64,000 nucleotides of DNA. Origin: Leifsonia xyli (GTDB taxonomy: Bacteria; Actinomycetota; Actinomycetes; Actinomycetales; Microbacteriaceae). Below are positions 39,127 to 47,211 of this stretch, piece after piece; position 1 is the first letter of the stretch, and the number at the start of each line of letters is the position of its first letter. Where the stretch lies: positions 728,823 to 792,822 of the forward strand of contig QFQR01000001.1 of assembly GCA_003243275.1 (NCBI GenBank), in the 5' to 3' direction. Under the pieces are notes generated by a model. The model had not been told where the DNA came from and searched no databases. It was given only the letters and a program-made list of their open reading frames with translations. Position numbers and translations under genes: made by a program.

Positions 39127-40074
39127 CTATCGCCGCCGCTGGCAGCGGGGGCAGAAGTGCGAGCCGCGGTTCATGAAGCTCTCGCGCACGATGGGCGTGC
39201 CGCAGCGTGGGCAGGGGCGGCCGTGCTGCCCGTAGGCGTTGAGCGAATGGGAGAAGTAGCCGGAGGCGCCGTTGACGTTCACGTACTGCGCGTCGAAGCT
39301 CGTGCCGCCCTCGGCGAGCGCCTTCGCGAGCACCGCGCGCACCTCGGCGAGCAGGGTGCGGGCACGCGGCCTGCTGAGCGTGCGGGTCGACTGCTCGTGA
39401 TGGATGCGGGCCGCCCACAGTGCCTCGTCGGCGTAGATGTTGCCGATGCCCGAGACGAGGGTCTGATCGAGCAGCGCGCGCTTGACGGTGGTGTCCTTGC
39501 GGGCGAGCCGGTCGAGGAAGGCGCGGTCGTCGAAGTGCGCGTCGAGCGGATCGCGGGCGATGTGGGCGACGGATGCGGGCACCCGCTCGTCGGCGTGGTC
39601 GGCGGTCGGGGTGAGCGCGTCGAGCGCCATCGAGCCGAAGATGCGCTGGTCGACGAAGTCGAGCCGCACCGGCCCGTGGCCGGGGGCCTCCACGTCGAGC
39701 ACGATCCGGGTGAGCTTCGCGAGCTCCGCATCCGGCTCCCGCAGCAGCACCTGCCCGCTCATGCCCAGATGCACCACCAGCGCCTCCTCCGGGCGCTCGT
39801 AGCTCCAGCTCGCACCTCGGCGCCCCGGATCCTTCTGGGGCGCCGACGCCGCAGCTGGAGCTACGAGCGCTGAGAACGGGAGCCAGAGGTACTTGCCGCG
39901 GCGGGAGGGGTGGGCGAGGCGGGCGCCGGTCAGGCGGTCGGCGAAATCCTCGGCCGGGCCCGGATGCCGGCGCAGCGAGCGCTCGTCGAGCACCCGCACG
40001 CGCGTGACGGTCGCGCCGGTCACCGCGGGGATCAGACCCGCGCGCACGACCTCGACCTCGGGGAGCTCGGGCAT
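39127..40074 (-). CDS. mutM: Formamidopyrimidine-DNA glycosylase with an in-frame palindromic insert
   Basis: Base-excision repair glycosylase/AP lyase that removes 8-oxoguanine and formamidopyrimidines. The product has 315 residues against a usual 270-290. The N-terminal catalytic Pro2-Glu3 (MPELPEVEVV), Lys61 (RRGKYLW), HLGMSGQVLL and the C4 zinc finger (CPRC...CPRC) are all present, so the enzyme should be active. Residues about 68-94 are an insertion between KYLWLPFSA and PEEALVVHLGMSG. They are encoded by a 78-bp palindromic element equal to 26 codons. The start at 40072-40074 lies 11 nt after the rnc stop. Confidence 0.96.
   Translation of the reverse strand: MPELPEVEVVRAGLIPAVTGATVTRVRVLDERSLRRHPGPAEDFADRLTGARLAHPSRRGKYLWLPFSALVAPAAASAPQKDPGRRGASWSYERPEEALVVHLGMSGQVLLREPDAELAKLTRIVLDVEAPGHGPVRLDFVDQRIFGSMALDALTPTADHADERVPASVAHIARDPLDAHFDDRAFLDRLARKDTTVKRALLDQTLVSGIGNIYADEALWAARIHHEQSTRTLSRPRARTLLAEVRAVLAKALAEGGTSFDAQYVNVNGASGYFSHSLNAYGQHGRPCPRCGTPIVRESFMNRGSHFCPRCQRRR
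39793..39870. repeat. Family-D palindromic element inside mutM
   Basis: Perfect 18-bp arms at 39793-39810 (GCGCTCGTAGCTCCAGCT) and 39853-39870, plus inner 9-bp arms CGGCGCCCC / GGGGCGCCG (39818-39826, 39837-39845). The total length of 78 bp keeps the reading frame. It is related to the intergenic copy at 24582-24650. Confidence 0.9.
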
Positions 40075-40084
40075 CGCCGTCAGC

Positions 40085-40744
40085 TCAGCGGGTCGGGCGC
40101 TGCAGGATCGCCCAAGCCGCGAGCGCGGCCGCCATCTCCGCCTGCTTCTTGCTCGTGCCCGCCCCGGATGCGATGGTCTCGCCGGCCAGCGCGACCGACG
40201 CCGTGAAGCGCTTCGAGTGGTCGGGGCCTGAGTCGGTGACCTTGTACTGCGGCAGCCCCTTGCCGAGGCGCGTGGAGAGCTCCTGCAGGCTCGTCTTCGG
40301 GTCCATCGCGGCACCGAAGCGGTTCGGGTCGGCCAGCAGCGGTGCGATGAGCCGCAGCACGAGCGCGGTGGCCGCATCCGGTCCGACCGAGATGTAGGCG
40401 GCGCCGATGATCGCCTCGACGGCATCCGCGAGGATCGACTGCTTCTCGCGCCCGCCGGTCATCTCCTCGCCGCGCCCGAGCAGCAGATAGCGGCCGAGGT
40501 GGATGTGCGCCGCGATCTCGGCGAGCGCGGCGGAACTGACGAGGCTCGCGCGGCGCTTGGCGAGCTCGCCCTCGTCGACGTCGGGGTTCTCGAGGTAGAG
40601 CATGACGGTGACCGCCTGCCCGAGAATCGAGTCGCCGAGGAACTCGAGGCGTTCGTTGTGGCCGATGCCGCCGTTCTCGTACGCGTAGGAACGGTGCGTG
40701 AGCGCGAGAACGAGCAGCTCGGGTTCGATCTCGAGCTGCAGCAC
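40085..40744 (-). CDS. rnc: Ribonuclease III
   Basis: Double-stranded-RNA endonuclease for rRNA and mRNA processing. The 219-residue product has the signature NERLEFLGDSILG, LAKRRASLVS, and the second acidic box DAVEAIIGAAYI. A C-terminal double-stranded-RNA-binding domain covers about 150-217 (PKTSLQEL, GTSKKQAEMAAALAAW). The only usual start in frame is GTG at 40742-40744, which gives a slightly short N terminus and has a weak ribosome site. The frame stays open upstream to overlap the rpmF end, so a non-standard start is possible. The order rpmF-rnc-mutM is conserved. Confidence 0.94.
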   Translation of the reverse strand: MLQLEIEPELLVLALTHRSYAYENGGIGHNERLEFLGDSILGQAVTVMLYLENPDVDEGELAKRRASLVSSAALAEIAAHIHLGRYLLLGRGEEMTGGREKQSILADAVEAIIGAAYISVGPDAATALVLRLIAPLLADPNRFGAAMDPKTSLQELSTRLGKGLPQYKVTDSGPDHSKRFTASVALAGETIASGAGTSKKQAEMAAALAAWAILQRPTR

Positions 40745-40802
40745 CGAGCTCAGCTCGGCGCGATCCAGGTCACCGCCCGACAGGGATACGGACGGCAGCG
40801 CC

Positions 40803-41006
40803 TCAGACGTCGGCGACCTTACGACCCTTGTACTCCAGGTAGAGCGGAGTACCGGCGGAGTCCTCCACGACCTTCGCGCGGTGCGGGAGGCTGTAGGTGA
40901 CCTTGCCGTTCTCGACCGTCTTCACGAGGGTCGGCACGGAGGCCTTCCACTGCGAACGGCGGGCGTGCGTGTTGGCACGCGACTGGCGGCGCTTGGGAAC
41001 GGCCAT
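40803..41006 (-). CDS. rpmF: 50S ribosomal protein L32
   Basis: Large-subunit protein L32. The 67 residues begin MAVPKRRQSRANTHARRSQWK, the universal L32 start. The Cys pairs of zinc-binding L32 are absent, so this is the Cys-free (C-minus) form. It lies between yceD and rnc, 40 nt after yceD, and is expected to be co-transcribed with both. The ATG is at 41004-41006. Confidence 0.96.
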   Translation of the reverse strand: MAVPKRRQSRANTHARRSQWKASVPTLVKTVENGKVTYSLPHRAKVVEDSAGTPLYLEYKGRKVADV

Positions 41007-41046
41007 GGCTGTCTCTTCTTTCGTGTTCGGCGCGGGCGCCGGAGGT

Positions 41047-41565
41047 CTACTCGGTGGGCTCGAAGCCTTCGAGCGCCGCCCACCGGGGGTCGCTCGCTTC
41101 GCGTTTCTGCGCGACGGCACCATCCGGCAGCTTCTCCCCCGTGGCGGGGTCGAGACCGGGGCAGTCCGATCGGCAGACCGGCTGGAACGGCAGTGCCAGC
41201 ACCACCGCATCCCGCACGACGGATTCGAGATTCACGTGATCGTCTCGAATCGCGAAGTCGAAAGCTTCGTCCTCAGAATACGCGAAAAGCTCCTGGAATT
41301 CGACCTCGACCGGCAGCTCGACCGGGTCGAGGCAACGGACGCACTCGCCGTCGGCCTCCGTGTCGAGTTCGCCCGTGACGAGCACGCCGTCGTGGAGGCC
41401 CTCGAGGCGGAGGTCGATGCGGATGGGCGTTCCCGCCTTCACGACCGCGACGGCCTCGCCGAGCTGCTCGGGCGCGTCGAACTCGAGCACGCGTTCACGC
41501 AGTTCGCCTGGGCGATGCATGACGTCGTGCACGGGCACGTTGTAGGGGTTCTGGGCTGCGGACAC
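41047..41565 (-). CDS. YceD/DUF177 family protein
   Basis: A 172-residue YceD-type protein, nearly always encoded just before rpmF; it has been linked to 23S rRNA or L32 homeostasis. The conserved CVRCLDPVELPVEVEFQELF and the downstream CRSDCPGLDP give the four-Cys pattern. The GTG at 41563-41565 (VSAAQNPYNVPVHDVMHRPGEL) is chosen because it matches the family start. Upstream is a 455-bp gene-free region with four palindromes. Confidence 0.93.
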   Translation of the reverse strand: MSAAQNPYNVPVHDVMHRPGELRERVLEFDAPEQLGEAVAVVKAGTPIRIDLRLEGLHDGVLVTGELDTEADGECVRCLDPVELPVEVEFQELFAYSEDEAFDFAIRDDHVNLESVVRDAVVLALPFQPVCRSDCPGLDPATGEKLPDGAVAQKREASDPRWAALEGFEPTE

Positions 41566-42020
41566 GATCGCCGATTCTACGCCTCCCCGGGCGCGCCGCG
41601 CCTCCCGGCCGCGGGGTCTCGGCGCCCTGCGGCCCTGCCACTCGGGTGGGTGCGTCAAACGCTGCAGCGTCTGGCCTCGTGACGCACCAGTTCCTGCCGC
41701 CGGGTGCCGAACTCTGCAGCGCGCGCGGCGCATCCGGACGACGTCCGCGCTTTCCGAGGGATGCCGCATCCGATTCCCCGGCCTCAGATCCGCCGCTCGC
41801 GCGCCACCATTCGGCGTCGCGCGGCAGCGATCACTGCGGCAGACGGCCAAGCGCTGCAGCGTTTGGCCGTCAGCCCGCAGGCAGAGGGGCTCGGCGGGTG
41901 AGGAGCTCACGTCCCGCGCGCTCCGCAGCGCGGCGAAGGTCAAACGCTGCAGCGTTTGGCTCGCGGCACCCGAAAACTCTGGGGCGGCGCGGCAAACGCT
42001 GCAGCGTTTGGCCGATCTCG
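41566..42020. repeat. Gene-free region with four copies of CAAACGCTGCAGCGTTTG
   Basis: No gene is seen between yceD and the aminotransferase gene. The 18-bp palindrome occurs at 41656-41673 (one base off), within 41843-41870 (one base off, extended to ACGGCC...GGCCGT), at 41941-41958 (perfect) and at 41993-42010 (perfect). Flanks are unrelated except for short extensions. Spacing is uneven (about 190, 95 and 52 bp). The yceD promoter must lie here. Confidence 0.85.
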
Positions 42021-43337
42021 CTAGGAGTCGAGAGCCGTGAAGGCCTCGTCGAGGATCGCGAGGGCGCGCAGGCACTCCTCGGACGTCACCGTGCAGGGGG
42101 GCACCACGTGCAGGCGGTTGTCGGCCGTGAACGGCAGGTAGCCGCGCGACATGAGCTCCTTCTTGAGGGCGCCGATCGTCGCGGCCGGCACCGGCTCCCG
42201 GGTCTCGCGCGACGTGACCAGGTCGAGCGCCCAGAAGACGCCCACGCCCCGCGCGTCGCCGATCATCGGATGCGCGTCCGCGAGCGCGGCGAGCCCCGGC
42301 CCGAGCACCTCGCGGCCGATCGTCGCCGCGTTCTCGATGATGCCCTCCTCGACCATCGCGTCGATCGAGGCGACGATCGACGCGGCGGCGAGGGGGTGCC
42401 CCGAGTAGGTGAGACCCCCCGGGAACACCTGGTCGTCGAACTCGTGCGCGATCGCCTCCGAGATGATGACACCACCCACCGGCACGTAGCCCGAGTTGAC
42501 GCCCTTCGCGAAGGTCACGAGGTCGGGCACGATGCCCTCGGGGTTCACCTCGGGGTTCTGCCAGGCGAACCAGTCGCCCGTGCGGCCGAAGCCCGACATG
42601 ACCTCGTCGAGGATCAGCAGGATCCCGTACTTGTCGCACAGCGCCCGCACGCCCGCGTACCAGCCGGGCGGCGGCATGATGACGCCGGCCGTGCCGGGGA
42701 TGCCCTCGAGCAGCAGTGCCGCGATCGAGGAGGCGCCCTCCGAGACGATGACCCGCTCGAGGTGGTGCAGCGCGCGCTCCCCCTCCTGCTCCGGCGTCTC
42801 GGACCAGAACTCCGAGCGGTACGGGAACGGCCCGAAGAAGTGGGCGTGCCCGCGCGCATACTCGTTCGGCACCCGGCGCCAGTCGCCGGTCGCGACGACC
42901 GCGGCGCCCGTGTTGCCGTGGTAGCTGCGGTAGGTGGAGAGGATCTTGTCGCGACCCGTCGTGAGACGCGCCATCCGGATGGCGTTCTCGTTGGCATCCG
43001 CACCGCCGTTGGTGAAGAAGACCTTGCCGAAGGCCGGCCCCGCCTTCGCGAGGATGCGGGACGCCGCCTCGCCGCGCGCCAGGTTGGCGTGCGCGGGCGC
43101 GACCGTCGACAGCAGCGCCGCCTGCTCCTGGATCGCCGCGACCACCTTCGGATGGCCGTGACCGATGTTGACGTTGACGAGCTGACTCGAGAAGTCGAGG
43201 TAGCGCGTGCCCTCGAAGTCCCACACCTCGGTGCCGGATGCGCCGGCGATCACGAAGGGGGCGAGGGCGCCCTGCGCCGACCACGAGTGGAAGACGTGGG
43301 CGCGGTCGAGGTCGAGGGTGTACTGGTTGGTGCTCAT
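42021..43337 (-). CDS. Class III omega-aminotransferase (putative beta-alanine transaminase)
   Basis: A 438-residue PLP-dependent aminotransferase, fold type I class III. The PLP-binding Lys278 is in TFAKGVNSGYVPVGGV, Asp244 in LILDEVMSGFGRTG, and TNGGADANENAIRMAR with SYHGNTGAAV bind phosphate and substrate. Members use omega-amino acids such as beta-alanine with pyruvate or glutarate acceptors. As last gene of the catabolic operon (42021-50597) it fits removal of the amino group from beta-alanine or beta-aminoisobutyrate. This is inference from linkage. A strong hairpin separates it from the binding-protein gene. Confidence 0.85.
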   Translation of the reverse strand: MSTNQYTLDLDRAHVFHSWSAQGALAPFVIAGASGTEVWDFEGTRYLDFSSQLVNVNIGHGHPKVVAAIQEQAALLSTVAPAHANLARGEAASRILAKAGPAFGKVFFTNGGADANENAIRMARLTTGRDKILSTYRSYHGNTGAAVVATGDWRRVPNEYARGHAHFFGPFPYRSEFWSETPEQEGERALHHLERVIVSEGASSIAALLLEGIPGTAGVIMPPPGWYAGVRALCDKYGILLILDEVMSGFGRTGDWFAWQNPEVNPEGIVPDLVTFAKGVNSGYVPVGGVIISEAIAHEFDDQVFPGGLTYSGHPLAAASIVASIDAMVEEGIIENAATIGREVLGPGLAALADAHPMIGDARGVGVFWALDLVTSRETREPVPAATIGALKKELMSRGYLPFTADNRLHVVPPCTVTSEECLRALAILDEAFTALDS

Positions 43338-43372
43338 ATCGTGTCCCTGCGTGGGCCGCCGAGGGCGGGGTG

Positions 43373-43405
43373 CGGGGCGGGCGGCGATACGCGCCGCCCG
43401 CCCCG
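43373..43405 (-). terminator. Intercistronic hairpin after the binding-protein gene
   Basis: Perfect 14-bp arms CGGGGCGGGCGGCG (43373-43386) and CGCCGCCCGCCCCG (43392-43405) with a 5-nt loop. It lies inside the operon, so it may act as partial terminator or 3' mRNA stabiliser, raising binding-protein yield over the aminotransferase. Confidence 0.65.
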
Positions 43406-43416
43406 CGATGTGGGTG

Positions 43417-44592
43417 TTACTTGCCGCCCTCGGTGAGGGTGACGTCGATGGGCGTGTAGGAGCCCGAGGCGTCCACACCGTCCTTCTTGAGGGCCGCGAG
43501 CGCCTTCTCGATGTAGTCGTTCGAGTAGGCCGACGCCGCCGGCTCCTTCGTGATCAGCTCGAGACCGTCCTGGTTCTTGGCGGACAGCGCACCGGCCACC
43601 GTCTTCTTCCAGGCAGCGGAGTCGATCTTGCCGAAGTCGCCGCCGGTCCAGATGAGCTTGTTGACCTCGTTCATCATCCAGAGCTGGTGGGTCGGGCCGA
43701 CCGGGAACGCGTCGACACCGGGAGCCGTCGCCGCCTTGTAGACGATGTCGGCTGCCTCCTTCGGGTTGTCACGGGCGAACAGCCAGCCCTTGATGACGGC
43801 CTTCAGGAAGCGCACCGAGGCGTCCGCGTAGGCGGGGTCGTCGGCGAGGCGCTTGGTGTCGGCCCACAGCGCATCCTGCAGCATGGCGCCCTCGGTGTCC
43901 TCGTAGTAGATGACGTTGAGGTCGTCGAGCGTGTAGAGCTTGCCGGTGGCCGGGTTGACCGTCTCGAGCACCTGCGCGAGCTCGTTGTAGGTCATCGCCT
44001 GTGCGGCGTCCACATCCTTGTCGAGCAGGGCGTTCATCGAGAAGTCCTGCGTCGTGATCGACACCGAGGTGGAGTCGAGCCCGTCTGCGGCCATCGCGGC
44101 GAAGATCTCCCACTCGTTGCCGAAGCCCCAGGAGCCGATCTTCTTGCCCTCGAAGTCCTTGACGGAGGTGATGCCACTGTCCTTCCACGACACCTGGGTG
44201 GTGCCCGACTTCTGGAAGACCTGCGCGATGTCGGTCAGCTCGACGCCCTGGGCTTCGAGCGTTCCGAGCACCTTCGGCACCCAGGCGACCGCGAAGTCGA
44301 CGTCGCCACCGACGAGCGCGTCCTGCGGCACGATGTCGCCGCCGGAGGGGACGATCTCGACCGAGTCGAAGCCCTCATCCGTGAAGTAGCCCTTGTCGAG
44401 CGCCACGTAGTAGCCCGCGAACTGCGCCTGCGGCAGCCACTGCAGCTGCAGCTTGATCGAGGTGAGCGGGGTGAAGTCGCCGTCGGAGGAGCCGCCGCCC
44501 GGGGTCGACGGGGCGGCGCACGCGGAGAGCGCGAGTGCGGCCACGGCGGCCGCGGATGCGAGGGCGAGACCACGCCTCTTGCTGAGTCTCAT
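43417..44592 (-). CDS. ABC transporter substrate-binding lipoprotein (NMT1/ThiY-like)
   Basis: A 391-residue extracytoplasmic binding protein. The signal peptide ends in the lipobox LSAC (Cys about 25), followed by a Ser/Gly linker. The mature N terminus LQLQWLPQAQFAGYYVALDKGYFTDEG is the NMT1/ThiY signature shared with thiamine-precursor, riboflavin and pyrimidine-type binding proteins. The encoding gene leads into the two permease genes and the ATPase gene upstream. Together with the hydantoinase and amidase genes a pyrimidine-like ligand is likely, but this is inferred. Confidence 0.88.
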   Translation of the reverse strand: MRLSKRRGLALASAAAVAALALSACAAPSTPGGGSSDGDFTPLTSIKLQLQWLPQAQFAGYYVALDKGYFTDEGFDSVEIVPSGGDIVPQDALVGGDVDFAVAWVPKVLGTLEAQGVELTDIAQVFQKSGTTQVSWKDSGITSVKDFEGKKIGSWGFGNEWEIFAAMAADGLDSTSVSITTQDFSMNALLDKDVDAAQAMTYNELAQVLETVNPATGKLYTLDDLNVIYYEDTEGAMLQDALWADTKRLADDPAYADASVRFLKAVIKGWLFARDNPKEAADIVYKAATAPGVDAFPVGPTHQLWMMNEVNKLIWTGGDFGKIDSAAWKKTVAGALSAKNQDGLELITKEPAASAYSNDYIEKALAALKKDGVDASGSYTPIDVTLTEGGK

Positions 44593-44651
44593 GCTGTGTT
44601 CCCTTTCGTTCTGTGGTGTATCAGGGGTGGTACTTCGTGGAGCGGTGCCGG

Positions 44652-45497
44652 TCAGACCGGCGCATGCCTCGTCACGAGCCGCTCGAGGAGCGAGGTGACG
44701 AGGAAGAACACGAGGCCGATGATGATGCCTCCTCCGACGTAGGCCCACGCGAGCGCGGCCCTGCCGGATTTCGCGTAGGTGGCGATCGAGGTTCCGATGC
44801 CGTCGGAGGGGCCGCCGAAGTACTCGGCGACGAGCGCCGCGATGACCGCGAGCGAGCTCGCGACCCGCAGACCCGTCATGAGGTAGGGCAGCGCCGTCGG
44901 CAGGGTCAGCAGCCGGAAGGTCTGCGCACCGTTCGCGGCGGAGGCGCGCAGCAGATCCCGGTGCACCGGACGGGTCTGGCGCAGCCCGCGCAGCACGTTG
45001 ATGAACACCGGGATGAAGGCGGCGATCGTGGCGACCGCCTGCCGACCGAACTGGCTGGACGCGCCGAACATGGTGTTGAGGATGGGGGTGATCGCGACGA
45101 TCGGGATGACGGCGAGGGCCGCGATCAGCGGCGCCAGCATCCCGTCGACCGGCCGCCAGGCGGCCGCGAGCCCCGCGAGGATGACGGCGAGCACGGCGCC
45201 GACCGTGAGACCGATCAGGGCGTTGGTCGCGGTGATGAGCATGTCGTCCCAGATGATGCCCCAGCGATCCACGAACTCCTGACCGACCGCGGCGGGGGCG
45301 GGCAGCATCCGGGGGGCGTCGCCGAACTCCACGTAGAGGGTCCAGGCGACCACGATCAGCACGCCGACGAACACGGGCGCCGCGAACCGCAGCCAGGAGG
45401 GCGCGCTGGAGCTGGGAGCGGAGGCCGTTGCCGGCCTCCGCCGCGACGCCAGCGCCGACGGCCGTCCCGGCCGTCGGTTCGAGTCGGACAGGTTCAT
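44652..45497 (-). CDS. ABC transporter permease
   Basis: A 281-residue BPD-type permease of the SsuC/TauC/ThiX class with six predicted helices after a basic Ser/Arg-rich cytoplasmic N terminus. The ATPase-coupling EAA loop is LRASAANGAQTFRLLTLPTALPYLMTGLRVA. The ATG overlaps the stop of the ATPase gene (ATGA). It pairs with the second permease at 46300-47211 to form the membrane channel. Confidence 0.9.
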   Translation of the reverse strand: MNLSDSNRRPGRPSALASRRRPATASAPSSSAPSWLRFAAPVFVGVLIVVAWTLYVEFGDAPRMLPAPAAVGQEFVDRWGIIWDDMLITATNALIGLTVGAVLAVILAGLAAAWRPVDGMLAPLIAALAVIPIVAITPILNTMFGASSQFGRQAVATIAAFIPVFINVLRGLRQTRPVHRDLLRASAANGAQTFRLLTLPTALPYLMTGLRVASSLAVIAALVAEYFGGPSDGIGTSIATYAKSGRAALAWAYVGGGIIIGLVFFLVTSLLERLVTRHAPV

Positions 45498-46303
45498 CGC
45501 TCGTTCGCCCGCTCGAGCTTCACGCCGTGCAGCGCCTCGCGCACCGCCGTGACCTTGGTGAAGTACGCGGGGCTCTCGCGGAGCGTCTCGTCGCGCACGG
45601 CGCCGAGCCCCGTCTCGATGATGTCGGTGATGCGGCCGGGGCGGGGGCTCATCACGACCACCCGGTCGGAGAGGAACACCGCCTCGGGGATCGAGTGGGT
45701 GACGAACACGACCGCGGCGCCGGTCTCGGCGGCGATCCGGGTGAGCTCGCCCTGCAGGTACTCGCGCGTCATCTCGTCGAGCGCGCCGAACGGCTCGTCC
45801 ATGAGCAGCAGCTTGGGGCGCGCGGCGAGGGAGCGCGCGATCGCGACGCGCTGCTGCATGCCGCCCGAGAGCTGATCGGGGAAGCGCTCCACGAACTCGG
45901 TGAGCCCGACCAGCTCGGCGAGCTCCGTCACCCGGCGCTCACGCTCGGCGCGCGGCACCTTGTGCAACTCGAGCGGCAGCGAGATGTTCGCCCCGACGGT
46001 GCGCCACGGCAGGAGGCCCGCCTGCTGGAAGGCGATGCCGTAGTCCTGGTCGATGCGGGCGCGGCGCGCGGGCTTGCCGAAGATGGTGAGCTCGCCCGTC
46101 GTGGCCTCGTCGAGGTCGGCGATGAGCCGCAGCAGCGTCGACTTGCCGCATCCGGACGGGCCGATGAGCGAGACGAACTCGCCGGCGCGCACCTCGAGCT
46201 CGACGCCCGTGAGGGCGGTGACGTCGCCCGCCTTGGTGGGGAACACCTTGCCGACGCCTGCGGCGCGCACGGCCAGTTCGGCGGCGGGGTCATTCTGCGT
46301 CAT
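45494..46303 (-). CDS. ABC transporter ATP-binding protein
   Basis: A 269-residue ATPase of the SsuB/TauB/ThiZ class. Walker A is GPSGCGKST (48-56), the Q-loop lies in FQQAGLLPW, the signature is LSGGMQQRVAIARSL, Walker B is LLLMDEPFGALDE, and the switch His is in VFVTHSIPEA. The ATG at 46301-46303 overlaps the stop of the first permease gene by four bases. It energises uptake by the four-gene system in this operon. Confidence 0.93.
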   Translation of the reverse strand: MTQNDPAAELAVRAAGVGKVFPTKAGDVTALTGVELEVRAGEFVSLIGPSGCGKSTLLRLIADLDEATTGELTIFGKPARRARIDQDYGIAFQQAGLLPWRTVGANISLPLELHKVPRAERERRVTELAELVGLTEFVERFPDQLSGGMQQRVAIARSLAARPKLLLMDEPFGALDEMTREYLQGELTRIAAETGAAVVFVTHSIPEAVFLSDRVVVMSPRPGRITDIIETGLGAVRDETLRESPAYFTKVTAVREALHGVKLERANER

Positions 46304-47211
46304 GCGACGGCCTCTCCTCTGCGGTACTTGGTGAGCCCGAGCCCGATCAGCGCGACGGAGCCCGCCGCGATGAGTCCGAGCGCGATCGAGCCGAACATCG
46401 GCCCCCACGGGGCTGCGGGATCGCTGGACGCCTGCCCGGCGAACTGGATCAGCATCCGGCCGATACCGCCGCGCATGCCGATCGACACCTCGGCGACGAC
46501 CGCGCCGAGCACGGCGTTCGCGGCCGCGAGGCGCAGCGCGGGCAGCAGGTACGGCACGGATGCCGGCAGCCGCAGCCGTGTGAGCGTCGCGCCGTAGCCT
46601 GCGGCGTAGCTGCGCATCAGGTCGAGGTGGATGCGGTCGGGAGCCTCGAGCCCCTTCAGCACGCCGATCGCGACGGGGAAGAACGCCAGATAGGAGGCGA
46701 TCACGGCCACCGAGAGCCACTGCGGCCACGGGGTGCCCGAGCGGTCGAGCTGGTTGCCGATCGCGTTGACGACGGGCGCGAAGGCGATGAGCGGCACGAT
46801 CTGGCTCACCACGATCCAGGGCAGCAGCCCCCACTCGACGAGCTTCCAACGCTGCATCGCGAGCCCCAGCAGCGCGCCGACGGCCACGCCGATGAGCCAG
46901 CCGAGTGCCGCCATCGCGAGCGTCACGAGCGCCGCCTGCGCGACCGAGACGATGAGCGGCGGCGTGGTCGCGCCGCTCGTGGGCTCGAACAGGCGGGTGA
47001 ACATCGTCCACAGGTGCGGCATGGCGCGGTCGTGGGTGCGCGGCAGGATCATCCATCCGGAGCCCGCCTCGCCCTCGACCCCGCCGATGACGACGCCCTC
47101 GGCGGGCCCGAGCGCCTTGTAGAGCTCCCAGATCGCACCGACCGCGACGACGCCGAGCACGCCCCAGGCCGCGGCGGCCCAGCCGCGGCCCCTCGCGCGT
47201 CCTCGGGTCAC
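46300..47211 (-). CDS. ABC transporter permease
   Basis: A 303-residue BPD permease with six or seven predicted helices and an unusual extracytoplasmic loop after helix 1 (VVIGGVEGEAGSGWMILPRTHDRAMPHLW). The EAA loop is RSYAAGYGATLTRLRLPASVPYLLPALRLA. The GTG start overlaps the stop of the LLM gene (GTGA). Two non-identical permeases indicate a heterodimeric channel. Confidence 0.88.
   Translation of the reverse strand: MTRGRARGRGWAAAAWGVLGVVAVGAIWELYKALGPAEGVVIGGVEGEAGSGWMILPRTHDRAMPHLWTMFTRLFEPTSGATTPPLIVSVAQAALVTLAMAALGWLIGVAVGALLGLAMQRWKLVEWGLLPWIVVSQIVPLIAFAPVVNAIGNQLDRSGTPWPQWLSVAVIASYLAFFPVAIGVLKGLEAPDRIHLDLMRSYAAGYGATLTRLRLPASVPYLLPALRLAAANAVLGAVVAEVSIGMRGGIGRMLIQFAGQASSDPAAPWGPMFGSIALGLIAAGSVALIGLGLTKYRRGEAVA

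Noticed and set aside
41566..42020. Palindrome cluster as a possible CRISPR array
   Set aside because: Only four units, uneven spacing, each unit fully self-complementary, and no cas genes in the window.
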